From Lautropia sp. (GTDB lineage: Bacteria > Pseudomonadota > Gammaproteobacteria > Burkholderiales > Burkholderiaceae_E), in contig JAUNKF010000006.1 in the NCBI GenBank assembly GCA_030532895.1, positions 87,268 through 151,267 on the forward strand: a DNA stretch of 64,000 nucleotides, in the 5' to 3' direction. A model generated the notes under the pieces. The model worked only from the letters and a program-made list of their open reading frames with translations, was not told the origin of the DNA and searched no databases. The first letter of the stretch is position 1. Every line of letters starts with the position of its first letter. Positions 1 to 8,719 of this stretch are shown one piece after another. Position numbers and translations under genes: made by a program.

Positions 1-98
1 ACCCGGCTGGCTGTCAGAAAGACGAGTCGGTGTCTGACACGCGCCATGACCACATCAGTGGAACACTTGTGCAGTCATGCAAATTGGGAGGACATGAG

Positions 99-521
99 AT
101 GCTTCAACGAATGATCTATTCCAAGGTGCGGGTTTGCCGCCCGGATGTCGACGAGTTGCAGTCTTCGCCACTGGTCGATTATCCATTCGTGCCCGAATCA
201 AAATTTCGGATCGTGACGCTTTTCGAGGAACCAGCCTGCCTCGTCGCCCACGAAGAATGGTACAAGGACAACGACACCGAATGGGTCTTCTTCAATGAGA
301 CCCTGATGATCGTGCAAAGCGGCAGTGCCGAAATCACCTGGTGGAACCCGCCGGACTGGACAGACCGGGGATCCGTGATCGTTCAGCCAGGGGACGTGTT
401 CCTTTGCCCCCGCGGCGCCCGCATGTGGTGGAAGATTCTCAGTGACGAACCCTTCCGCCGCATCGTGGTGGACATTCCAAGCCCCGGTTTTGATTTTCAG
501 ACAGTCAAATCACTGGTTTGA
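99..521 (+). CDS. cupin-domain protein, function unknown
   Basis: The 140-residue product has a single small beta-barrel cupin pattern: a middle segment ending in VQPGDVFLCPRGARMWWKI reads as the second cupin motif (PGD followed by P.G). A GTG at 30 would extend the frame, but the ATG at 99 is preceded by GGGAGGA with good spacing, so that start was chosen. It converges on the ABC importer genes at 604-4420, and may act on or sense the same substrate; this is inference from position only. EutQ-like or sugar-isomerase-like cupins are possible relatives. The usual cupin metal-binding histidines are not obvious, so a catalytic role is uncertain. Confidence 0.7.
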   Translation: MLQRMIYSKVRVCRPDVDELQSSPLVDYPFVPESKFRIVTLFEEPACLVAHEEWYKDNDTEWVFFNETLMIVQSGSAEITWWNPPDWTDRGSVIVQPGDVFLCPRGARMWWKILSDEPFRRIVVDIPSPGFDFQTVKSLV

Positions 522-538
522 TTGATGCCGCTTCATCA

Positions 539-568
539 GGCAGGACGCCGCTCCGTGCGGAGCCTGCC
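539..568. terminator. hairpin between convergent genes
   Basis: GGCAG at 539-543 pairs with CTGCC at 564-568 and an inner GCTCCG/CGGAGC stem closes over TG. It lies between the 3' ends of the cupin gene and the ABC ATPase gene. There is no U-tract on either side, so it is at best a weak or factor-assisted terminator. Confidence 0.35.
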
Positions 569-603
569 CAAGCAACCGGTGCCACGCCGGCCCCCGACTC
601 ACC

Positions 604-2148
604 TCACGGCACCTCACACGGGTTTGCAGCCTCCTCGGCCGCCATGCCGTCGACATTGCCCCGAACCGCCAGGTGCAGCACATCCCGTTGCGTCATCCGC
701 TCACCTTCAAGCACGCCAGCGATCCGCCCCTCATGCAAGACCAGTATCCGATGCGCCACGGTCAGCAACTCCGGCAACTCCGACGATGACATGATGACGG
801 AAAGACCCCCTGCCGTTTCCGACGAGATCAGGCGATAGATCTCGGCTTTGGCCCCCACGTCCACCCCTGAGGTGGGATCATCCAGGATCAGGATTCGAGA
901 ACCGCGCAAAAGCCAGCGACCCAGAACGACTTTTTGCTGGTTTCCCCCGGAAAGGGATCGCATGGGCGCATCCACCGAGGCTGTCTTGACCCCAAGGCGC
1001 TTGACCATGCCGACGGTCAACCGTCGCTCCAGCCCATGACGCACGACACTCATGCGCGACATCAGCTGACTGGCAGCAATGGTGGCGTTCTCCAGCACGG
1101 AAAGGTCATCGAAAACGGCTTGCGGCCGCTCCTCGGGCACAAGACCCAACCCAAGCTTGCGCGCATCACGAGGCGAACGCGGCGAAACCGGGCGGCCGTC
1201 GACCAGGATGCTGCCGCTGATCAAGGGGTCTGCCCCGAAGAGCGCACGCGCCAGCTCGGTTCGGCCCGATCCCATCAGCCCATAAACGCCCAACACTTCT
1301 CGACGACGAAGCTTGAACGAGATGTCAGAAAGACCGGTTCTCGTGAAAAGGGAGCGAGCCTCCAGCACCACGGCCTCATCCGGCACCGTCGCCTGCCGGT
1401 CTGCGAGATCCTGCGCAAGAACCCGTCCAACCATCGATTCGACCAGGGCGCCAGGATCGGTGCTGCCGATATCCACCGTTTTCACCGTCTGCCCATCACG
1501 CAATATCGTCACCCGATCAGAAATGGCCATCACTTCCGAGAGCTTGTGAGAAATATAGATGATGGCAACGCCCTCTTCACGAAGCCGCTGGATGATGCCG
1601 AACAGATGCGCCACTTCCCGCTCGCCCAGCGATGCGGTCGGCTCATCCATCACCAGCAACCGTGCGTCACCGATCAGCGCACGGGCAATCTCCACCAGCT
1701 GCCGCTCGGCAACACGCAGCGTGCCCGCCTGGCGATCAAGATCCAGATGCACGCCGATCCTTTCCAATGCATCCTTTGCACGTTTTCTCGCGCGCTTCAG
1801 CTGAAGCAGGCCAAAACGATGCGGCTCATTGCCCAACAGCAGGTTTTCTCCCACCGACAGATGAGAAATGGTGGTCAGACGCTGATGGATGACGCGGATG
1901 CCCAAGCGCTGGGACGTGACAAGATCCATCGAGGGCAGTGCCTTTCCTTCCCACGACAAAGAGCCGCTGTCCGGTTGCAACGCCCCCGCGATGATCTTCA
2001 CGAGCGTGGATTTGCCTGCGCCATTCTCGCCCAGCAGGGTATGAACCTCACCGCGTCTGATCGCCAGATTGGCGCCGCCCAAAGCCCGGACACCACCAAA
2101 CCATTTGCAGATGCCTTCCGTGGCGAAGAGTGTTTGCCGTGCATCCAT
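604..2148 (-). CDS. sugar ABC transporter ATP-binding protein (RbsA/MglA-like)
   Basis: About 514 residues with two ABC cassettes in tandem, the layout of carbohydrate importers of the CUT2 class. The first cassette shows Walker A GENGAGKST and Walker B LLVMDEPTAS. The second shows signature LSGGNQQK and Walker B ILILDDPTSG; its Walker A is degenerate (GLMGSGRTE), as is usual for this family. It should power uptake through the adjacent permease. The ATG at 2148 sits 1 base after the permease stop (TGATATG), indicating translational coupling; the open frame continues upstream to 2232 inside the permease gene, which is unlikely to be used. Last gene of the importer operon. Confidence 0.93.
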   Translation of the reverse strand: MDARQTLFATEGICKWFGGVRALGGANLAIRRGEVHTLLGENGAGKSTLVKIIAGALQPDSGSLSWEGKALPSMDLVTSQRLGIRVIHQRLTTISHLSVGENLLLGNEPHRFGLLQLKRARKRAKDALERIGVHLDLDRQAGTLRVAERQLVEIARALIGDARLLVMDEPTASLGEREVAHLFGIIQRLREEGVAIIYISHKLSEVMAISDRVTILRDGQTVKTVDIGSTDPGALVESMVGRVLAQDLADRQATVPDEAVVLEARSLFTRTGLSDISFKLRRREVLGVYGLMGSGRTELARALFGADPLISGSILVDGRPVSPRSPRDARKLGLGLVPEERPQAVFDDLSVLENATIAASQLMSRMSVVRHGLERRLTVGMVKRLGVKTASVDAPMRSLSGGNQQKVVLGRWLLRGSRILILDDPTSGVDVGAKAEIYRLISSETAGGLSVIMSSSELPELLTVAHRILVLHEGRIAGVLEGERMTQRDVLHLAVRGNVDGMAAEEAANPCEVP

Positions 2149-2149
2149 A

Positions 2150-3277
2150 TCAGTTGCCCTGCTGTGGTCGACTCGTCTCGGCACGTCGCACGCGTGCCGC
2201 AAAGCGGTTACGTAGCGCAATATCGAGGGCAACCGCCAGCACCAGTACGACCCCCTGCGCCACGATCTGCCAGAAAGCAGGCACGCCCAGCAGGTTGAGA
2301 CCGTTTTTCAGCACGCCCACGATCAGGGCGCCGATGAACATGCCCGCTACCGTTCCCTCGCCACCCGCCAGGCTCGTGCCGCCCAATACCGTGGCAACGA
2401 TCACCTCGAACTCGAAACCCACCCCCAGATTGGGCTGCCCGGATCCCAGACGGGATGACAACAACACCGCTGCGAGCCCGGCCATCGTGCCGGTCAGCAC
2501 GTACAGCAGCGCCTGCACCCGACGCCCCGGCACACCGGCCAGATAAGCCGCCTCGGGATTGGAACCAACGGCCGCGCTGTAGCGTCCCAGCAAGGTGAAG
2601 CGCTCAAGCACGATGAATATCGCCACCACGCCAACCATGATCCAGATCATGAGCGAGATACCCGCAAACTCTGCCGTGCCCAACAGGCGATACTCGCGCG
2701 GCAAACCGTAGACAGCCACGCCATCAGTGATCAGAAAGGCAATGCCGCGCGCCACATACAACGTACCCAGCGTGGCAATCACCGAATTGATGCGCAGCCC
2801 GACGGCCAGGATGGCATTGACGACACCAATCGCCACCCCGGACAGTGCCCCCGCCAGAAAAGCCAGCGGCAACGGCAGATGAGCCGCACTCAGGGCCGCC
2901 ACCGAACCACTCAACGCGATCACGCTCCCCACCGACAGATCCAGCCCTCTGGCCACCATCAGCATCGTGAAGGCCGTGCCGACGATCACGACCGGAGCCA
3001 CGTTGCGCAGCACATTGGTCAGGTTCGTCACCGTCAGAAAACGCTCCGTCAACAGCGAAATCACCGCACAGATGACGAGCAAGGCCACCAGATTGATCAG
3101 CAGTTTCTGACGATAGGGCGTCAAGGTGGGCAGGCCGCGCCAAGATGGCGATGCCGACGACGACACCGGTTGTTGCTGCGTTTGTGTCTGCGTTTGCGAC
3201 CGTGGCTGTGACTGTGGCCCGGCCAAGGTGGCCCCTGGCCCCGTCATGCCACCACGGGATGAATCCACTGATGCCAT
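2150..3277 (-). CDS. sugar ABC transporter permease (RbsC-like)
   Basis: A 375-residue inner-membrane permease of the BPD_transp_2 (CUT2) type. Roughly the first 55 residues are a Gln/Ser/Thr-rich cytoplasmic extension with an alternating Q-T run. Then come about eight to ten hydrophobic segments, including family-typical stretches GLDLSVGSVIALSG and VLGGTSLAGGEGTVAGMFIG. It forms the membrane channel for the binding protein (3344-4420) and the ATPase (604-2148). The glutamine/threonine-rich tail comes from a local simple-sequence run near 3170-3215. The substrate cannot be read from the sequence. Confidence 0.92.
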   Translation of the reverse strand: MASVDSSRGGMTGPGATLAGPQSQPRSQTQTQTQQQPVSSSASPSWRGLPTLTPYRQKLLINLVALLVICAVISLLTERFLTVTNLTNVLRNVAPVVIVGTAFTMLMVARGLDLSVGSVIALSGSVAALSAAHLPLPLAFLAGALSGVAIGVVNAILAVGLRINSVIATLGTLYVARGIAFLITDGVAVYGLPREYRLLGTAEFAGISLMIWIMVGVVAIFIVLERFTLLGRYSAAVGSNPEAAYLAGVPGRRVQALLYVLTGTMAGLAAVLLSSRLGSGQPNLGVGFEFEVIVATVLGGTSLAGGEGTVAGMFIGALIVGVLKNGLNLLGVPAFWQIVAQGVVLVLAVALDIALRNRFAARVRRAETSRPQQGN

Positions 3278-3343
3278 CTTGCCCTCCTGCCATGGAAAAG
3301 AACGGAGGAAAGCTGCTTTCCTCCTTTCGGCCCGCTTACCCGA

Positions 3344-4420
3344 TCATTTGCACTTCAATGCCTGATAGCCGGGCACGATGGCATATTGGTCGGCAAGCAC
3401 TTCGCTGATTTCCTTGCACGGTTTCGGCAGCAGGATTCCCGGCGCGGGCACACTGTGCGTGGAATCCGGGTCAATGGCACCACTCAGCATGCCCTTCATC
3501 TGGTCGAGAAACACACCCGCGTTGTTCTTGGGCGCCAGCGCAAGCGTATCGACCAGCGAACGCTTCGGATTGACCAGATAAGCAACCTCCCCTGGCGTGG
3601 CGTCAATCGAAAACGCATAGACATCGGTGGGCACATTGTCCTTGGCATCCGCAAGACCCGCAGCCGTCAATGCATCCATCCCGCCAATGGCGCCGGTTCC
3701 GCCACATGCCGTGAAGATGTTGAACTTCGCGCCGGACTGAATCAGATCCTCCATCCGTGCCACCGCCACATTGAGGGAATGATCGACGAAATCATTCAGC
3801 ACGTCCTGGACGTTCTCCGCCCCCATCTGCTTAACGATCTCGTCACGAAAAGCAACCATCCGCCATTCATGGCACACGACGATCGAAGGAATGTCGAACA
3901 GAACGAGCTTGGCCTTCTCCCCTGGCTTGTTCGTTTTGAGCCAGTCCACCGCCCTGCGCGCCGCTTCGCGCACCAGCGCTTCATCATTGAACACGGCCGA
4001 AGGAACCGGTGATTCGGCGTCCGGCAGCCCGCCCACCACCAGAACCGGAATGTTCGCCCTGCGCGCCTCCTGGATCGACGGTGCCACCGCCACCGCATCG
4101 AAAGGCTGGATCAGGATGCCATCCACCCCCTTGGCGATCAGGTCATCCATCGCATTCACCTGCGTGACAGGATTGAACGCCCCATCGATCACGCTGACCT
4201 TCGCCCCCTCCTTCTCGGCAAATTGCTTGAACCACTCACCCTGCGCGATCTGGTACTCACTCGCGTTACCAAAAGTGATGAACCCGAAATTCAGCCCTTT
4301 GATGTCATGCGCATGTTTTTCCTGCGCGCCGACAGCCCCGCTCGCCAGCACCGTCGCCACGGCGGCCGTTGCCGCCACGAGGGCACGCCGCCCGACTGCC
4401 ATCCATCCCATAGGTTTCAT
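3344..4420 (-). CDS. sugar ABC transporter substrate-binding protein
   Basis: A 358-residue periplasmic binding protein of the type I (ribose/galactose, Peripla_BP_4) family. The N-terminus has basic residues followed by a hydrophobic segment ending ASGAVGAQEK, a clear Sec signal peptide with AxA-type cleavage. After it the protein reads LNFGFITFGNASEYQIAQGE and DDLIAKGVDGILIQPFDA, typical of the first lobe. The start at 4420 was chosen because GGAGGAG lies 9 bases upstream; an ATG at 4429 and a GTG at 4438 are in frame. It is the first gene of a binding protein-permease-ATPase operon. No LacI-type regulator is next to it. Confidence 0.92.
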   Translation of the reverse strand: MKPMGWMAVGRRALVAATAAVATVLASGAVGAQEKHAHDIKGLNFGFITFGNASEYQIAQGEWFKQFAEKEGAKVSVIDGAFNPVTQVNAMDDLIAKGVDGILIQPFDAVAVAPSIQEARRANIPVLVVGGLPDAESPVPSAVFNDEALVREAARRAVDWLKTNKPGEKAKLVLFDIPSIVVCHEWRMVAFRDEIVKQMGAENVQDVLNDFVDHSLNVAVARMEDLIQSGAKFNIFTACGGTGAIGGMDALTAAGLADAKDNVPTDVYAFSIDATPGEVAYLVNPKRSLVDTLALAPKNNAGVFLDQMKGMLSGAIDPDSTHSVPAPGILLPKPCKEISEVLADQYAIVPGYQALKCK

Positions 4421-4626
4421 GACACGCATCTCCTCCACCGAAGGCCACTCGAGCCAGCCGACCTTTCAGCATGTATGATAGGTATGCATTCATCTTATCA
4501 CCCGAGAATCTGAAGAGACGCTTCAAATTCTCTCAAGACGTAATGCCAATGTGTCAGCCCCACCGGTGGTGCGAAACATCGCATCCCTCACCGATTCTCC
4601 CCCCCGCCCCCATGACGCGCAGCAAA
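4421..4626. other. intergenic, probable promoter region of the ABC importer
   Basis: This stretch upstream of the binding-protein gene is more AT-rich around 4470-4550 than its neighbours and should hold the importer promoter, read leftward. I see no clear -35/-10 pair and no obvious operator palindrome. No coding frame here is convincing. Confidence 0.4.
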
Positions 4627-4680
4627 AAGCCCCGCCGGCAAGCGCATGAATCCGATCCGCTCCCCCTGCCAGCGGGGCTT
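4627..4680 (-). terminator. rho-independent terminator after the decarboxylase gene
   Basis: Left arm AAGCCCCGCCGGCA (4627-4640) and right arm TGCCAGCGGGGCTT (4667-4680) form a long GC stem with one mismatch. On the minus strand the stem is followed by TTTTT (4629-4625). It would end leftward transcripts from the decarboxylase gene, about 315 bases past its stop and beyond the repeats at 4727-4927. Confidence 0.75.
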
Positions 4681-4726
4681 GTATCAACTACCTGAAATTG
4701 TCATGCACTAGAAATGCCCAGCCCCC

Positions 4727-4927
4727 ACCGGGTGCATGCCGAGGAATCCCACCGTCAGGTTGTGAGGAGGTGGATATCGGGTAGCCCGGCCCTGCCCGAA
4801 GCCAAAACCCCGAAGCTACAGCCCCCACACATGCCACAGCCGCCGTACCGGGTGCATGCCGAGGAATCCATTACCGCCAGGTTGTCACGAGATATGTACC
4901 CGGTACGGCGGCCCCACCCGAAGCTAA
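4727..4927. repeat. two imperfect direct repeats, second with a 15-bp inverted repeat
   Basis: The sequence ACCGGGTGCATGCCGAGGAA starts at 4727 and again at 4847, exactly 120 bases apart. Similarity continues through a CAGGTTGT block and a CCCGAAGC block further on, so two diverged copies of about 80 bases are present. The second copy also contains a perfect 15-base inverted repeat, GCCGCCGTACCGGGT (4839-4853) and ACCCGGTACGGCGGC (4898-4912), which can fold on RNA or DNA. It lies in the untranslated 3' region of the decarboxylase transcript. It could be a small dispersed repeat of the REP/MITE sort. Confidence 0.75.
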
Positions 4928-4994
4928 AGACGACGGACAAACGCAGTTACGCCAACCCCGCCCGAAGCTACACCTCCCCCAAGCGCACTCCCGC

Positions 4995-7265
4995 TCACCC
5001 GTCCCCCAAGATCTCCCGCTCCCGAGCCTCCGACACACAATCCACGAAATACCGCGTTTCCCCCGTGAGCGACACGTCCGCCACCAGGCCATGCACATCC
5101 GTGTGGAAGCCAGGGAATCGGCGGTTGAAGTTGCGCACGAACTTCAGGTACTCGACGATCGTGCGGTTGAAGCGCTCGCCCGGAATCAGGAGCGGAATGC
5201 CCGGCGGATAAGGTGTCACGAGCATCGTCGTCACACGGCCTTCGAGGAAATCGATCGGCACCCGCTCCACATCGCGGTGCGTCAGGCACTCATACGCATC
5301 CGAGGGCTTCATCGCCGGCACCATGTCCGACAGATACATGTCCGTCGTGACACGCGCCACATCATGCTCGCGGTAGGCTTCGTGGATGTGCGTGGACAGA
5401 TCGCGCAGTCCCATCCGGTCGTACATGGGATGGGCCGCCACGAATTCCGGCATCACGCGCCACAGCGGCTGGTTTTCGTCGTAGTCGGCCTTGAACTGCT
5501 GCAGCTCCGTCACGAGCGTGTTCCAGCGTCCTTTCGTGATGCCGATCGTGAACATCACGAAGAAGGAATACAGCCCGGTTTTCTCGACCACCACCCCATG
5601 TTCGGCCAGATATTTGGTGACGACCGCGGCCGGAATGCCGACATCATCGAAATTGCCTTCGATATCGAGGCCCGGCGTGACGATGGTGGCCTTGATCGGG
5701 TCGAGCATGTTGAAGCCCGGCTCGATGTCGCCGAAGCCATGCCACTTTTCGTTGGCAGCCAGCATCCAGTCCTGCTGCTCCAGCTGGCCGAGGCGATCCG
5801 GCCCCCAGACGCTGAACCACCAGGAGTCGTTGTACTCGGCCCCCACCTTGCGCATCGCCCGACGAAAATCCCGCGCTTCCTGCAAGGATTCCTGCACGAG
5901 CGCCTGCCCCCCGGGGGCCTCCATCATCGAGGCCGCCACATCGCAGGAAGCGATGATCGAATACTGCGGTGATGTCGAGGTGTGCATCAGATAGCTTTCA
6001 TTGAAGCGATAGCGATCCAGATGTCGGGTCTCGGACTCCTGCACGAGAATCTGCGAGGCTTGCGAGATGCCTGCCAGCAACTTGTGCGTGGATTGTGTGG
6101 CAAACACCATCGCATTGGTCGAGCGTGGCCGGTTCTGGCCGATCGCGTGCATCTCGTGATAGATGGGGTGAAAAGTGGCGTGCGGCAGCCAGGCTTCGTC
6201 GAAATGCAGGTTTTCCACATAGTCCTGCAACTCGGCCTTGATCATCTCGACGTTGTAGAGGATGCCGTCATAGGTCGATTGCGTGATCGTCATCACCCGT
6301 GGCCGGGCCGACTTGTCCTTCACGAGCGGGTTGTTCTCGATCTTTCTCGCGATGCTCTCGCGGTCGAACTCCGAGCGCGGAATCGGGCCGATGATCCCCA
6401 GGTGATTGCGCGTGGGCTGCAGGAAGATAGGCACCGTACCACTCATGATGATGGCATGCAGGATGCTCTTGTGACAATTTCGGTCGACGAGCACCACATC
6501 ATCGGTGGCCACTTCCGAATGCCAGACGATCTTGTTCGAGGTTGAGGTGCCATTCGTCACGAAGAACAGGTGGTCGGCATTGAAGATGCGGGCCGCATTT
6601 TTTTCGGAATTGGCCACCGGTCCCGTGTGATCGAGCAGCTGCCCCAGCTCTTCGACCGCGTTGCACACGTCGGCGCGCAGCATGTTCTCCCCAAAAAACT
6701 GGTGGAACATCTGCCCGACCGGGCTTTTCAGGAAAGCCACACCACCCGAATGCCCCGGACAATGCCAGCTGTAGGAGCCATCGTTGGCGTAATGCACCAG
6801 CGCCTTGAAGAAAGGCGGCGCCAGCGAATTCATGTAGTTGGTGGCTTCGCGAATCACATAGCGCGCCACGAACTCGGGCGTGTCCTCGAACATGTGAATG
6901 AAGCCGTGCAGCTCCTTCAGGATGTCGTTGGGGATGTGCTGCGAGGTACGCGTCTCGCCAAACAGGAAGATCGGGATATCGGCATTGCGACGCCGCGTCT
7001 CCTTGATGAACGCGCGCAAGTCGTGGATGGTGTCACTATCGTTGCCTTCCTCGCTGATCTCCTCGTCATCGATCGAGACGATGAAGGCCGACGCACGGGC
7101 TGCCTGGTTGGCCACCATCGCCACATCAAAATAGGTGAAACCACCGACCACCTCGGTTCCCTGGTCTTCGATGGCCTTGGCCAAGGCGCGGATGCCCAGG
7201 CCACTGGCCGAGTCGGCGCGCCAGTCTTCGTCGATGATGACGATCGGGAAACGGAATTTCATCAT
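4995..7265 (-). CDS. Orn/Lys/Arg decarboxylase, LdcA-like
   Basis: A 756-residue PLP-dependent fold-III decarboxylase for a basic amino acid, most like LdcA of Pseudomonas in wording (YSWHCPGHSGGVAF, HQFFGENMLRADV, NCHKSILHAIIMSG). The order is: N-terminal response-regulator-like wing domain (about 1-125), PLP core with lysine in STHKLLAGISQASQ (near residue 390), and the C-terminal domain with PYPPGIPLLIPGERF. The product would be cadaverine, putrescine or agmatine, and the reaction consumes a proton. Substrate choice between lysine, ornithine and arginine is not decided by sequence reading. The ATG at 7265 was chosen; another ATG follows at 7262 and the ribosome site is weak. Expressed alone with its own terminator. 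Confidence 0.92.
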   Translation of the reverse strand: MMKFRFPIVIIDEDWRADSASGLGIRALAKAIEDQGTEVVGGFTYFDVAMVANQAARASAFIVSIDDEEISEEGNDSDTIHDLRAFIKETRRRNADIPIFLFGETRTSQHIPNDILKELHGFIHMFEDTPEFVARYVIREATNYMNSLAPPFFKALVHYANDGSYSWHCPGHSGGVAFLKSPVGQMFHQFFGENMLRADVCNAVEELGQLLDHTGPVANSEKNAARIFNADHLFFVTNGTSTSNKIVWHSEVATDDVVLVDRNCHKSILHAIIMSGTVPIFLQPTRNHLGIIGPIPRSEFDRESIARKIENNPLVKDKSARPRVMTITQSTYDGILYNVEMIKAELQDYVENLHFDEAWLPHATFHPIYHEMHAIGQNRPRSTNAMVFATQSTHKLLAGISQASQILVQESETRHLDRYRFNESYLMHTSTSPQYSIIASCDVAASMMEAPGGQALVQESLQEARDFRRAMRKVGAEYNDSWWFSVWGPDRLGQLEQQDWMLAANEKWHGFGDIEPGFNMLDPIKATIVTPGLDIEGNFDDVGIPAAVVTKYLAEHGVVVEKTGLYSFFVMFTIGITKGRWNTLVTELQQFKADYDENQPLWRVMPEFVAAHPMYDRMGLRDLSTHIHEAYREHDVARVTTDMYLSDMVPAMKPSDAYECLTHRDVERVPIDFLEGRVTTMLVTPYPPGIPLLIPGERFNRTIVEYLKFVRNFNRRFPGFHTDVHGLVADVSLTGETRYFVDCVSEAREREILGDG

Positions 7266-7431
7266 GAAAAACAACCTGCTGATCAGAAAGGAGGAAGAAG
7301 GGGCTGCCCGGATGATACCCCCTCAGTGCCCGTGCGGCAGGATGTTGCGATCTGCCCATCCCCCTATCCGCCCCTGTTGAAAATGCTGTCTGCCCGGTAC
7401 AACACCCGCGTGGGCATCCCGCTCCTCCTAC

Positions 7432-7475
7432 GGGGACACTTCTACTTTGGAGAGAAGGGGACATTTGTACTTTGG
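7432..7475. repeat. tandem 19-bp repeats, possible insertion-sequence end
   Basis: GGGGACACTTCTACTTTGG (7432-7450) and GGGGACATTTGTACTTTGG (7457-7475) match at 17 of 19 positions with a 25-base period. Repeated GGGGACA..TT.TACTTTGG blocks are reminiscent of the multiple terminal repeats of IS21-like elements. No transposase frame lies nearby, so this would be a relic. Confidence 0.45.
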
Positions 7476-7556
7476 GTTGACGCGGTTGATCCCGCCATTG
7501 ACCTGAAGCCGACAGACGGGCATCCTGCCATCATGCCTCATCAAGGAGAAATGACC

Positions 7557-7748
7557 ATGCCTCCCCTCTCGGATTTGCTGGCAGGGCTTTTCGAGGTTGG
7601 CGGCCAGATGGCGACCGAGACTGTGCTCGATCACATCGCCGACAAGCTGGGCAACGACGATGACGAAGACAAAGCCGACGATAGCCACCAGCTGCCAAGC
7701 GACGCGCCATTCGACCAACCACCCACGTCAGCCACCACCCACACCTGA
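7557..7748 (+). CDS. small acidic hypothetical protein
   Basis: A 63-residue frame starting MPPLSDLLAGLFEVGGQMA with an AAGGAG ribosome site 8 bases upstream of ATG 7557. The first 30 residues could form one amphipathic helix; the rest is a very acidic tail (DDDEDKADD) ending in Pro/Thr. It stops 23 bases before the nucleotidase start, so the two may be co-transcribed. Not recognised as any family. Its reality rests on the ribosome site only; a reverse-strand frame over the same bases is hydrophobic simply because it mirrors this one. Confidence 0.4.
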   Translation: MPPLSDLLAGLFEVGGQMATETVLDHIADKLGNDDDEDKADDSHQLPSDAPFDQPPTSATTHT

Positions 7749-7771
7749 CCTATCCCCCCCCCCGAAACATC

Positions 7772-8671
7772 ATGCCCCCACCACCCAGCCAGTTGATCGT
7801 CGCCATTTCCTCCCGCGCGCTCCTCGACTTCGAGGAAGAAAACCGCCTGTTCGAGGCCGCTGACGACGGCGCCTACATGGCGCTTCAGCTCGAACTGCTC
7901 GACCGTCCCGCACCCGGCGGCGTGGCGATGCCACTCGTGAAAAAGCTGCTGGCCTTCAACCAGGGGGATGAAAAACGGGTGGACGTGGTGCTGCTTTCGC
8001 GCAATGACCCCACCAGCGGGATGCGCGCCTTCCGCTCGGCCGAGCATCATGGGGTGCCACTGGAGCGCGGCGTTTTCACCCGCGGCCGATCACCCTATGC
8101 TTATCTGAAGCCACTGGGGGCGCACCTGTTTCTCTCGGCCAATGCCGAAGACGTGCGGGCTGCGCTCGATGCAGGTTTTCCAGCCGCACGGGTCTATCCC
8201 AAATCGCAACAGACGGCAGGTGCACATCCGGATGAAGTGCGGATCGCCTTCGACGGCGACGCCGTGCTGTTCTCGGACGAGGCCGAGCAGGTGTATCACC
8301 GTCAGGGCTTGAGCGCCTTTCATGATCATGAGGTCAGCAAGGCCACGACGCCATTGCCCCCCGGCCCTTTCAAGCCACTACTCGAAGCGCTGCACCGGCT
8401 GCGCAACAGCGCCCCACCCAACATGCGGATCCGCACGGCGCTCGTCACCGCCCGCAGCGCCCCGGCGCACGAACGGGCCATCCGCACGCTGATGGCCTGG
8501 AAGATCGAGGTGGATGAGGCGCTCTTTCTGGGCGGCCTGGAAAAAGGCCCGTTTCTGCGCGAGTTTCAGCCCGATTTCTTTTTCGATGATCAAACCGGCC
8601 ATTGCGATTCGGCCGCCACGGCCGGCCCCACTGGCCATGTGATCAGCGGCATCCGGAACGAATCAGCCTGA
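7772..8671 (+). CDS. cytosolic 5'-nucleotidase (NT5C1-like, PF06189)
   Basis: A 299-residue soluble protein matching the 5'-nucleotidase family related to animal cytosolic NT5C1. Visible landmarks are ISSRALLDFEEENRLF near the start, VVLLSRNDPTSGMRAF near residue 72, the aspartate motif VRIAFDGDAVLFSDEAE near residue 152, and GGLEKGPFLREFQPDFFFDDQ toward the end. It should dephosphorylate nucleoside monophosphates in the cytoplasm using a HAD-type aspartate nucleophile. No good ribosome site precedes the ATG; the small gene just upstream may supply coupling. Converges on the serine-hydrolase gene. Confidence 0.88.
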   Translation: MPPPPSQLIVAISSRALLDFEEENRLFEAADDGAYMALQLELLDRPAPGGVAMPLVKKLLAFNQGDEKRVDVVLLSRNDPTSGMRAFRSAEHHGVPLERGVFTRGRSPYAYLKPLGAHLFLSANAEDVRAALDAGFPAARVYPKSQQTAGAHPDEVRIAFDGDAVLFSDEAEQVYHRQGLSAFHDHEVSKATTPLPPGPFKPLLEALHRLRNSAPPNMRIRTALVTARSAPAHERAIRTLMAWKIEVDEALFLGGLEKGPFLREFQPDFFFDDQTGHCDSAATAGPTGHVISGIRNESA

Positions 8672-8719
8672 GTGCCCAACAGCGGCGCTCGCGGGGGTGA
8701 ACAAGTGCCATGACACGCG

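Noticed and set aside
3160..3230. Simple-sequence GTTTGTGTCTGCGTTTGCG run
   Set aside because: It encodes the Gln/Thr-rich N-terminus of the permease; short and irregular, not a CRISPR or tandem-repeat locus.
4714..5211. Plus-strand open frame over the repeat region and decarboxylase end
   Set aside because: Its repeated peptide only reflects the DNA repeat; no start signal and it overlaps the decarboxylase gene.
7428..7718. Minus-strand hydrophobic frame opposite the small acidic ORF
   Set aside because: Its hydrophobicity mirrors the acidic codons of the other strand; it has no ribosome site.
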